This document shows, piece by piece, positions 53,501 through 61,124 of a stretch of 64,000 nt of DNA; the first letter of the stretch is position 1, and the number at the start of each line of letters is the position of its first letter. Source of the stretch: Stanieria sp. NIES-3757 (GTDB taxonomy: Bacteria > Cyanobacteriota > Cyanobacteriia > Cyanobacteriales > Xenococcaceae); NCBI GenBank assembly GCA_002355455.1, contig AP017375.1:2790001-2854000 (forward strand), given 5' to 3'. The position numbers and the translations under genes are program-made. The notes under the pieces are model-generated. The model searched no databases, was not told the origin of the DNA, and worked only from the letters and a program-made list of their open reading frames with translations.

Positions 53501-54866
53501 TTTTGCTCCTGCTTATTACGAAGATACAGACTTATGCTTTGCTATTCGCCATCATTTAGGCTTAAAAGTCATGTATCAGCCAAAATCTGAAGTAGTCCAT
53601 TATGAAGGTATCACTTCAGGAACTTCTACCAATAGCGGTACCAAAAAATATCAAGTAATCAATGCAGCTAAATTTAAACAAAAGTGGCAATCAGCCTTAG
53701 CAACGGAACTGTATCAACCTAATCAAGGTGCAGAGAATGTGCCTCAAACTGCAAGGAAATACTTAGGGCAAAAAACTATTTTAGTGATAGATACTTATAT
53801 GCCCTGCTATGACAAAGAATCTGGCTCAAAACGTCTCTTCCATCTTCTGACAATCTTTAAAGAACTTAATTATCACGTTATCTTTGCAGCCGATAATGGT
53901 GTTAAAGACGAACCCTACACCTCGATTCTCCAAAATCTTCAAATTGAAGTTCTCTACACTCAAGACGGTTACGGAACAATTCCTGAAGAACAGATCAAAG
54001 CTAGATTACCTTTAGTAAATTTTGCCTGGATTTGTCGCCCCGAACTTAACGAAAAATACATCCCAATCATTCGGCAACAACCAAATATCAAAATTATCTA
54101 TGACACTATCGACTTACATTATTTGAGAATGAAACGTGCTTGGGAATTAGCTCCAGAAAGAAATATGCAAGCAGCAACTGAATGGATCAATATGCAAGCC
54201 AGAGAACTAACAATTTCTCATCAAGCAGATGTAACTATTACAGTTACTTCTGTAGAAAAAAACATACTACAAGAGCAGGGTGTTTCTAATGTAGCAGTTG
54301 TTCCTAATCTTCATACTCCTTATTTAGGTGAAACTAAAGATTTTCATAGTAGAGAAAATATTTTATTTATCGGTAGTTACACCCATCCTCCTAATGTAGA
54401 TGCTGTGTTATGGTTGTGTGAAGAAATTATGCCATTAGTATGGGCAAAAATACCGAACCTTAAGGTAACTTTACTCGGCAGTAATCCTACTCCAGAAGTA
54501 AAACAATTAGAAAGCGATCGCATTATTGTACCTGGTTATATTGCTGATGTAAGTTCATATTTTTTAAGCCATCGAGTGTTTGTTTCTCCTTTAAGATACG
54601 GCGCAGGAATGAAAGGAAAAATCGGGCAAAGTTTGGAATATGCTTTACCAGTTGTTTCTACTTCTGTTGGTATAGAAGGAATGAATTTAATTCACGAAGA
54701 AAATATTTTAGAAGCAAATAATACTGAGGAATTTGCAAATCAAATTTTAAGACTTTATCAAGATAAAAATCTTTGGAATCAGTTAGCAAGCAAATCTCAA
54801 GAAGCACTTATTCCTTATAGTTGTGAAGTAGTTAAAGCTTCTTTGAGAAAATTTTTGATGATTTAA
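50562..54866 (+). CDS. Giant TPR protein fused to GT2 and GT4 glycosyltransferases
   Basis: This protein has 1434 residues. Residues about 30-780 hold roughly eighteen TPR units, many with the AIxxYxxAIxLxP pattern (for example [16 protein letters not shown]). From about 800 a family 2 glycosyltransferase starts ([20 protein letters not shown]), with [11 protein letters not shown] as metal motif and [12 protein letters not shown]. From about 1085 a second transferase follows, of GT-B/group 1 type, with [19 protein letters not shown] near 1266 and the nucleotide-sugar motif [19 protein letters not shown] near 1346. There is no signal peptide. The TPR may gather partners or protein substrates, as in TPR-containing O-glycosyltransferases; acceptor and sugars are unknown. 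The TPR part is paralogous to 61125. Confidence 0.9.
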   Translation: MTLSKVSNCSKAVDDYPPALESLLNSLENHEKLAINFRQQGNFTEAIAHYLDAINLKLNRAKFTPTISQMKSQQITSQNEEQQSEFIQLPTPSFSWQNFIPPYQHIPESQSSQATLAQLAITANTQILMPKLEVAQIYLEQAIIYWENQQWEEVIKACQNALKINPTIVEAYKLLGNAYQRIGNTTEAIGCYAKALELRPDLAEVYANLGTLYAGKQQWQPALNYYQKALIFKPDFPGVYKHLAKVWQHLGNPNKVREYNQLAIQLQAKPDLAFQQHFQLGEQLLKIGKFQEAIHQYSRALELAPTSIETHQKLAITLEQLGEWQQASKYYQRVLELKNNHHQLTVNPIEQKFLNSHHSPEQLQISPAKNSDSKLQQYLQKAEQNPNSAEAQANVASIYAKQKQWQKAIAYYQKAIQLNPNFAGAYRNLARALTESGKEDQAISVWLRAIQLEPEKIKAEEYLQLGNQLLKQRKSDKAIACYRQAIQLQPSLGEAYVRLGELLNLAGQKQQALNCYQQGLKNSPNYAPLHYQIAQTCIEQQQWQKAGEHYRAAIKIEPNYWEAYHYWGEALTKQKKWHEAIEAYRQAININPDFSWSYNNLGYALIQIEQWHDAAEALRQAVKLNPEFVWSHFNLGEACSKLKLWDKAITAYQSVLASDLPNIHNKLGDALYQRIQSDRELALKCYRQAIAQNPDQPHNYHQAIAIDKYNSELYIGLGNALVKQEKLDEAIIAYQMAMQIQPRNLEASIRLDNTLLKKNPQTDVKKILESLVAEEPQSSSQTEQLATNKSVIVLPQRECPTVSIIIPVYNQLQYTLQCLQALVNQIQATTLVEVIVINDCSQDKTQETLSEIEGLILINNNENLGFIHSCNKGAALAKGKYLYFLNNDTEIRPNCIESLIDVFLQDEQVGAVGSKLIYPQGSLQEAGGIIWQDASGWNYGRNDNPHDPQYNYLREVDYCSGASLMVKKVIFEALKGFETDFAPAYYEDTDLCFAIRHHLGLKVMYQPKSEVVHYEGITSGTSTNSGTKKYQVINAAKFKQKWQSALATELYQPNQGAENVPQTARKYLGQKTILVIDTYMPCYDKESGSKRLFHLLTIFKELNYHVIFAADNGVKDEPYTSILQNLQIEVLYTQDGYGTIPEEQIKARLPLVNFAWICRPELNEKYIPIIRQQPNIKIIYDTIDLHYLRMKRAWELAPERNMQAATEWINMQARELTISHQADVTITVTSVEKNILQEQGVSNVAVVPNLHTPYLGETKDFHSRENILFIGSYTHPPNVDAVLWLCEEIMPLVWAKIPNLKVTLLGSNPTPEVKQLESDRIIVPGYIADVSSYFLSHRVFVSPLRYGAGMKGKIGQSLEYALPVVSTSVGIEGMNLIHEENILEANNTEEFANQILRLYQDKNLWNQLASKSQEALIPYSCEVVKASLRKFLMI

Positions 54867-54938
54867 TTTTTTATTTTAAAAAATTAAATATCTATCGATA
54901 TTTCAAGTCAATAATTAATTAAAATTAAACTTATTTTT

Positions 54939-57617
54939 ATGAGCGTACAAAATATTAGCCAAGCTTCGCAAAAACTATCAATACAAGAATGTTTAGATCG
55001 AGGAGCCTTATTAATTAAAGAAGGAAACATACAACAAGCTATTGAAATTTATCAACAAGGCTTAAGCTACCATACTAATTCTGCAAGTATTTATTTTAAG
55101 TTGGGCATAGCTTTGCTAGAACAAGGCAATTTATCAGAAGCTTATGAGAATTTCTACAAATCAGTCGCACTTGAAGCTGATTTTCATTGGGGTCATTATG
55201 GTTTAGGACTTTTTTTTGCACAACAGGGTAAATTATCTGAAGCAGTCGATGCTTATCAACAAGCATTAACTCTTAACCCAGATGATTTTTTAATTCATCA
55301 AAAACTTGGAGAAATTTTTTTGGAACAGAATCAGCTAGATTTAGCTGAACAACATTTTCTCGAAGTAATCAAATTAAATGACAATTTTCATTGGGCTTAT
55401 TATCGTCTTGGTCAAGTTTATGAAAGATTATCGAAATTAGATGAGGCAAAAAATTGCTTTCTCAAGACAATCGAAATCGAGCCTGATTTTCAACTCGCCA
55501 AAAAACATTTAGCTTCAGAATCATTTGAAGAAATTATTAAAAAAGCTAATAGTGATTTTGAAAATCAACAGTTTCAAAAAGCTTTGACTATGTATGAAGT
55601 GTCATTAGCTTTCAATCCTAATCACTATCATTCCATGTTGCGTAAAGGAGAATGTCTATTTAGATTAAAAAGATATTCTGATGCGGAACAAACACTACTA
55701 ATAGTCAATCAAAAATTCGGCGATCAATTTTGGCTTTTAATTTGTCTTGGAGAAGTTTATTTTCACCAATCCAAAATTAAAGAGGCAATTGTATCTTTTG
55801 AAAAAGCAATCAATATAGATAACAAAAATTTATGGTGCTGGCATTTATTGGGCAAGTCTTACCAAGCTATTAATGAATATCAACAAGCGTTAGCTTGTTT
55901 TAATCAAGTTGTTGAAATTGACTCGAATAATGCTCTTGGTTATCTTGGTTTAGCTGAACTAGAAAAAGAACAAGGAAATAAATCAGAAGCACAAGTTTAT
56001 TGGTGCAAAGCTATTGAATATCAACCTCACAATAAATGGTCTTATATTAGTCTAGGATATTCTTACCTTGAAGATAAAAAAAATGAACAAGCAGAAGACA
56101 TTTTTAATCAAGCTCTCAGCTTTTTTGGAGAAGATTTTGATGTTATTTTTGCAGCAGCACACGCATATTTATCAAAACGAGATTGGCATAAATCTGCTCA
56201 AATGCTTGAACAGGCTTTAGCGATTTGTCCTAATAACGAAGAAGTTAAAGTTAGATTACTAGAGTTATATTGCTATTCAGGTGATTTAAATAAAGCTAAA
56301 GATTATTTTAATAGCTTAACAATAACTACTGTACCACCTAATTCTTACTATCAAGCTGTAGCTAAATTATTTTGTGAATTGGGAGAATGGGAAAAAGCTT
56401 TTGATTTTGCAGCAGAAGCAATTCTTAAAGAACCTACCAACATACACAATCATAGTTTATTTATTAAAGTTGTGCGTAAGAGTAAAAAATTTAAGGAGGC
56501 TTTAAATGTCATAGAACAAGAGCTTGACAATCCAGAAATCAGAACTAATTTTTTACTAATCAAAACTGCCATCCTCGAACAGTTAATAGAACCAATTAAC
56601 GAAGCGAGACAATGTCTATCTTTAATAAAACAAGAAAATTCATGCTCACGAGATTTAGTTATTTGTGAAAACCGATTAAGATTAAAAGAAAATATTTTTT
56701 CTGATCAACTTTCTCAAGTAGAATCAATTAAAACGAAAATATTTTACTGTACAGATAAAGCTTATAGTCTACCAACTCTAGTTTCTATATTTTCACTACA
56801 TAAACATAATAAACATAAACTAAAAAATAATCCGATTTATGTTGTAGCAGATGAGCCTACTTTAAAATTAATCAAAGAAGCTTATCAAGTTTTAGCTCAA
56901 AACTTAAATTTAATCATCGAGTTTATCGATATTGAATCTTTATTCAAAGGGCTTAGTGATTATAACCTTACTACTGGTTATGGTGTTTTTACGGGAGGAG
57001 ATTCTCTTTCTAGAACAGCTTATTATAGACTGTTTTTTGGTCAAGTATTAAATGATATTAGTCCGAATTCTCGCTGGCTATATATAGATTCGGATACTAT
57101 TATTCTTGATTCTCTTGAAGAAATTGATTATTTAGATTTTAATGGTTATCCCATTGCAGCTCGTAGAGAAAGACTAAAATCTGAAATAGAAGAAGCAATT
57201 AAAACTAATAATTTAAAAAGTGGAAGATATTATAATTCTGGAGTCATTGCTTTTGATTCAAATCATCCCAAATTAACTGATTTATTAAATAAAGCAGTTA
57301 GAATTGCAGTCGAAGAAGGACATAAACTTCTTTACCACGATCAATGCGCTTTAAACATAGCATTTGATGGTCAAATTGCCGATTTATCTCCTCGCTTTAA
57401 CGATTTCTATCCTCCTTATGACCAAAGAACATTCGATGAATTAATGTTAAGAGACCAGAGTTTAATTATTCACTTATTAGATCGACCTAAACCTTGGGAT
57501 TCTCTTAATAAGCATCAAGGCTCTATCTTATGGTTTCAATTATTAGAAGATATGTCAAGATTTTTGCCAACAAAATATATGTACGAGCTTTTTGAAGTAC
57601 TTCAATCTTCTATCTAG
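54939..57617 (+). CDS. TPR protein fused to a GT8-like glycosyltransferase
   Basis: This protein has 892 residues. TPR units fill about 15-560 (for example KLGIALLEQGNLSEAYENFY and GEIFLEQNQLDLAEQHFLEV). From about 600 a retaining GT8-type domain follows: KIFYCTDKAYSLPTLVSIFS, then WLYIDSDTIILDSLEEIDYL near 716 with the DxD metal motif, YNSGVIAFDS, LLYHDQCALNIAFDG and a late HLLDRPKPW. These are the LgtC/glycogenin landmarks. The protein is cytoplasmic. It follows the 1434-residue gene after 72 bases and probably shares its transcript. Its acceptor is unknown. Confidence 0.88.
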   Translation: MSVQNISQASQKLSIQECLDRGALLIKEGNIQQAIEIYQQGLSYHTNSASIYFKLGIALLEQGNLSEAYENFYKSVALEADFHWGHYGLGLFFAQQGKLSEAVDAYQQALTLNPDDFLIHQKLGEIFLEQNQLDLAEQHFLEVIKLNDNFHWAYYRLGQVYERLSKLDEAKNCFLKTIEIEPDFQLAKKHLASESFEEIIKKANSDFENQQFQKALTMYEVSLAFNPNHYHSMLRKGECLFRLKRYSDAEQTLLIVNQKFGDQFWLLICLGEVYFHQSKIKEAIVSFEKAINIDNKNLWCWHLLGKSYQAINEYQQALACFNQVVEIDSNNALGYLGLAELEKEQGNKSEAQVYWCKAIEYQPHNKWSYISLGYSYLEDKKNEQAEDIFNQALSFFGEDFDVIFAAAHAYLSKRDWHKSAQMLEQALAICPNNEEVKVRLLELYCYSGDLNKAKDYFNSLTITTVPPNSYYQAVAKLFCELGEWEKAFDFAAEAILKEPTNIHNHSLFIKVVRKSKKFKEALNVIEQELDNPEIRTNFLLIKTAILEQLIEPINEARQCLSLIKQENSCSRDLVICENRLRLKENIFSDQLSQVESIKTKIFYCTDKAYSLPTLVSIFSLHKHNKHKLKNNPIYVVADEPTLKLIKEAYQVLAQNLNLIIEFIDIESLFKGLSDYNLTTGYGVFTGGDSLSRTAYYRLFFGQVLNDISPNSRWLYIDSDTIILDSLEEIDYLDFNGYPIAARRERLKSEIEEAIKTNNLKSGRYYNSGVIAFDSNHPKLTDLLNKAVRIAVEEGHKLLYHDQCALNIAFDGQIADLSPRFNDFYPPYDQRTFDELMLRDQSLIIHLLDRPKPWDSLNKHQGSILWFQLLEDMSRFLPTKYMYELFEVLQSSI

Positions 57618-57678
57618 TTTATTCAATAACAATCTGTCTAAATTATTGTTAAATTTGTACTTTGTGGAAAAAGAAATT

Positions 57679-58737
57679 ATGGCTGCAACTAAAAAACTTT
57701 ATATTCATGTTGGGCATCAAAAATGCGGTTCTACAACTATCCAACACTGGTTAAAAAAGCATGAAAAAAATTTAGAAACAATGGGGATAAAATACCTAAG
57801 AGCTGGTAGAGGCGAATTAGGAAACTCTTATGTTCATCATGAACTTGCTTTGGAGGTATTAACAAATAATTTAAAAGATGGAAAAAATAATATATTTGAT
57901 AACCTTAAACAAGAAATAAATAATTCTGATGCAGAGCATTTTATAATTAGCGCAGAAAATTTCATTCAGATAACAGAAAAAAAACAACTGCTACAGTTAC
58001 GTGATTGTCTTCCCACTAATCTAGAATTAAATTTAGTTTTTATTTATAGAAATCAATATCAATGGTTATCTTCTCAATGGGCTCAATTGGCAAAAAATGG
58101 AACTACTTTTGATGACTTTGATACTTGGTTTGAGCGTTTTGCCCAGTCTTTACGTGCCTTAAGATATAATGAAATCTGCGATTTTTGGGATCAATATTTT
58201 CAACCTTCTTATTTACATGTTTTGTCTTTTGAAGATTTAGTTTATTCCAATAGTGGTTTATTAAGTAATTTTTTTGATTTGATTGGAATTGACAGTATAC
58301 CTTCTGATTTATTTCAAGAATCTAAAAACTACAATATCTCACCTTCTTATAAAACAATTCTTTTATGTCAACAAATATTTTCTTGTATCAAAGAAACTGA
58401 AGAGCTGTTATGGTTATTTCAACAAGAAGAACATATTAGAATAAGAGAAATAATTTCTAAATATATACAAGAATTTTCTCAAGATAGAGGATTTAATCAA
58501 GAAAAAATTGATTTTATGTCTCTGGAACAGAAAAAACTTGTATTTGATTACTATTATGGTTCTAATCTAGAGTTAATAGATAGATTTGCCTCGCGAGATA
58601 AATTTAAGCTTTTTCTAAAAGCACCTACAGAATCAAAAAATTATATGGATCTAAAAAATATAATGACCGATTTATCTCCATCATTATTAAATGAGGCAAT
58701 GGCATTTGTTATGATTCAATTAGCTGAATCTAAATAG
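57679..58737 (+). CDS. Sulfotransferase-like protein
   Basis: This protein of about 352 residues has a P-loop-like PAPS-binding motif near the N-terminus: LYIHVGHQKCGSTTIQHWL (5'-phosphosulfate loop). A 3'-phosphate segment LVFIYRNQYQWLSSQW lies at about 122-137. These match the family of bacterial sulfotransferases found beside glycosyltransferases. The frame is open from 57592, overlapping the previous gene by 26 bases, but the ATG at 57679 (MAATKKLYIHVG) with AAAGAAAT upstream is the better start. It would use PAPS to sulfate a glycan, which suggests that the polymer from this locus is sulfated. This is inference from family and position. Confidence 0.78.
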   Translation: MAATKKLYIHVGHQKCGSTTIQHWLKKHEKNLETMGIKYLRAGRGELGNSYVHHELALEVLTNNLKDGKNNIFDNLKQEINNSDAEHFIISAENFIQITEKKQLLQLRDCLPTNLELNLVFIYRNQYQWLSSQWAQLAKNGTTFDDFDTWFERFAQSLRALRYNEICDFWDQYFQPSYLHVLSFEDLVYSNSGLLSNFFDLIGIDSIPSDLFQESKNYNISPSYKTILLCQQIFSCIKETEELLWLFQQEEHIRIREIISKYIQEFSQDRGFNQEKIDFMSLEQKKLVFDYYYGSNLELIDRFASRDKFKLFLKAPTESKNYMDLKNIMTDLSPSLLNEAMAFVMIQLAESK

Positions 58738-59012
58738 ATATTACTTTTTTAGGCACAAATAAAGCAATTAATCAAAGACAAATCCTTTTATAAATTTTAG
58801 GTTTTTGTTTAATTTCGCGGTGGATTTATATAAGTTGAAAATATAGATTAAGTTGAGTTTGAAAATAACTAATATCACAGCATAATCTATTAAAATTGGG
58901 TTAAAAAGATGAAGGCTATTAAGGAGCTAGCTCAAATATGTAACAAAGTTTTGTAAAATTTATTGGTTTATAACAATTATTTGACTAAATATTGATAACA
59001 ATGAGGTGAAAA

Positions 59013-59855
59013 ATGGTTACTAATAACAAATCTATAGAAAAAGCAAAAGCAAATTTTGAAAAAGGTAATGAATTAAAAGAGCAAGGAAATTTTGAAGAAT
59101 CGATCCAAAGCTATCAGCAAGCAATCAAAATTAAACCTAACTATACTCAACCATTACCCAAGTTAGCCGAAATTTATGAATCTCAACAAAACTGGTCAGA
59201 AGCAGTTAAATGCTATCAACGAATGATTGGTTTAAATCCAGTAAATCATGCTCCTTATCTGAAATTAGCTAAAGTTTTACAACAACAAAACAAAATTCAT
59301 GGCGCGATCGCAGCTTATCAAGAAGCAATTGAGTTAAAACCCGATCTTCCTGCTCAAGTTTACAAACAATTAGGAGATTTACTTCTACAAGAAAGAGATG
59401 AAGTAGAAGTTGCAATTGGCTATTATCAAAAAGCAGTAGAATTAAATTCCAAATGGAATGCTGGTTTTTATACTAAATATGCCAATACATTGATGAAACA
59501 AAAACGTTTTGATGAGGCGATCGCTTATTATCAAAAAGTGATTCAACTTAAACCAGACTTGGCCAAAGCTTATCTATCTTTAGGTGATGCGTTGTTTAAA
59601 AAAGGACAACTTGATGAAGCAATGGCTAGTTATCAGAAAGCAATTCAGCTTCAACCAAATTTTGTAGGAGCATATAAAAAATTAGGAGATATTTTCAAAC
59701 ACAAAGATCACTTAGATACAGCAATTCGTTGTTATCAAAAAGCTATCGAAATTAAACCAGATGCTACTTATATTTTCCGTTTACTCGGCGATATTTTGAA
59801 ACAACAGGGTAAAGAACAAGAAGCCGAACAATATTATGCTCGTGCTACTCAATAA
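59013..59855 (+). CDS. TPR-only protein
   Basis: This 280-residue protein is built almost wholly of TPR units, about seven or eight in tandem (for example AIQSYQQAIKIKPNY-like, AIAAYQEAIELKPDLP, AIAYYQKVIQLKPDLAKAYL, AMASYQKAIQLQPNFVGAY). It has no signal peptide and no catalytic domain. It resembles the TPR parts of its neighbours and may be an adaptor for them. A short AGGTG site precedes the ATG at 59013. A rho-independent terminator follows directly. Confidence 0.85.
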   Translation: MVTNNKSIEKAKANFEKGNELKEQGNFEESIQSYQQAIKIKPNYTQPLPKLAEIYESQQNWSEAVKCYQRMIGLNPVNHAPYLKLAKVLQQQNKIHGAIAAYQEAIELKPDLPAQVYKQLGDLLLQERDEVEVAIGYYQKAVELNSKWNAGFYTKYANTLMKQKRFDEAIAYYQKVIQLKPDLAKAYLSLGDALFKKGQLDEAMASYQKAIQLQPNFVGAYKKLGDIFKHKDHLDTAIRCYQKAIEIKPDATYIFRLLGDILKQQGKEQEAEQYYARATQ

Positions 59856-59891
59856 TTAATTATAAGATATCAAATAAAGTTTTAAAGAGTC

Positions 59892-59922
59892 GGTTCATGT
59901 TTAATTTGAACCACTTTTTTTT
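59892..59922 (+). terminator. Rho-independent terminator after the TPR gene
   Basis: Arms GGTTCA and TGAACC with a 9-base loop are followed by AC and eight T (59915-59922). It is 37 bases after the stop of the TPR-only gene. Confidence 0.85.
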
Positions 59923-59979
59923 ATGATTTAAACTAGGCAATTAAATAATAAATATTCAAATTTGATGATCCCGAGTTCC

Positions 59980-60750
59980 TTAACGTTTTAGATAAATAAG
60001 ACTAAGAGGAATAATACTTTCGTCTTCTAAAACAGCTTGTAACTCTAATTCAGCTTCTGAACCCATAGCTGTTACTGAAAAAGGAGTTTCAAAACCACTA
60101 TTAGCTGCTGCTGGTATATCTGGATAGTGCTGAATAATTGCTGGGCGAGGTTGTTCAACTGGAGTTTCAATCAAAATTTTTCCTTGGTAAATGATTCTAA
60201 CTTTTTTAGCTAGTGACTTTTTACCTAATACCCATCCTTTAAATAAGATAGAACCTGCAATAGCTTTACTTTCTGAAAGAGGAGAACCAATTCCAAAACC
60301 CCATAAAGCTTCAAAATCTTTTTGGGGTAAACGTTTAACTTCTACTACCTGAATAGGAGCCTGAATTTGTTGTAGCCAATCTTGAGAATTGATTAATTTG
60401 GATTGTGTTTGTTGGAATTGAGTTTGGTAATTTTCTAACTGCTGTTGCTTTTGTTGAAGTTGTGTTTGACACTGCTGAAGTTGAGTTTTGGTTTGTTGCA
60501 GTTGAAGTTGTTTTTCTCCCAATTCTATTTGAAAACCTTGATTAATTTGGAGTTGTGCTAAAGCTCGTTTTAGTTCTAGCTGGGATTGTTGTAATTGAAT
60601 TTTTAAACTATTTAGTTCAGATTCTGTTTGGTTAGATTTAATTTTTGTCGATTCTATTTGTCGCTGATATTTATCTAAAATACCATTTGAAAGCCAATTA
60701 GATAATTTTAATCGCCAACTCAAAATTTTCGCTCCTTCTGCAACCTGCAC
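59980..60750 (-). CDS. Glutamine-rich coiled-coil protein with C-terminal beta domain
   Basis: This 256-residue protein has two parts. Residues about 25-130 form a long glutamine-rich coiled coil (SELNSLKIQLQQSQLELKRA, QLQQTKTQLQQCQTQLQQKQ). The C-terminal part of about 115 residues is beta-rich (AGSILFKGWVLGKKSLAKKV, PVEQPRPAIIQHYPDIPAAA, NSGFETPFSVTA). Similar GWVLG...ANSGF modules occur next to glycosyl- and sulfotransferase domains in cyanobacterial proteins, recalled from memory. The frame opens with GTG at 60750, and no ATG exists in the N-terminal part. It is the only minus-strand gene in this locus. The function is unknown. Confidence 0.7.
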   Translation of the reverse strand: MQVAEGAKILSWRLKLSNWLSNGILDKYQRQIESTKIKSNQTESELNSLKIQLQQSQLELKRALAQLQINQGFQIELGEKQLQLQQTKTQLQQCQTQLQQKQQQLENYQTQFQQTQSKLINSQDWLQQIQAPIQVVEVKRLPQKDFEALWGFGIGSPLSESKAIAGSILFKGWVLGKKSLAKKVRIIYQGKILIETPVEQPRPAIIQHYPDIPAAANSGFETPFSVTAMGSEAELELQAVLEDESIIPLSLIYLKR

Positions 60751-61124
60751 TTAATAGTTTTAAGTCGGTCTAATTTTATCTTATCGCTTAGTCGATTTCT
60801 ATAATAGCGATCACTCGTTGCGCTTCGGCTTTGCCGAGACCGCAATCAAGTAGTGATAATTGATCATGTATTAATTAATGTTTAATTCTTTCAAGAAATA
60901 TTTTTTTTTATCGACGATACTAGCAATCTGTTGTTAATTTTGGGCTGAATTTTGCTTCTTGAAAGTTTTTACAGAGATCATGGAAACATTTAGCTGAAAT
61001 TAATCCGAATTATTAACTAAAAATCTCGTATTTTCACGCAAGTAATTTTTACCGCACTTTCAATAAAATTACTGTGGTTTCAGGCTGAATTTTATTCCTT
61101 TCTCTTCGCTATCTCAGCTTAATT
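60751..61124. other. Divergent spacer with hairpin repeat (60818-60845)
   Basis: This region has 374 bases and no gene. At 60818-60845 outer arms TTGCG/CGCAA enclose TCGGC-TTT-GCCGA, a member of the CTCGGC/GCCGAG hairpin family seen at 26376 and 26534. The promoters of the coiled-coil gene (minus) and of the long TPR gene (plus) must lie here, but none is distinctive. Confidence 0.5.
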
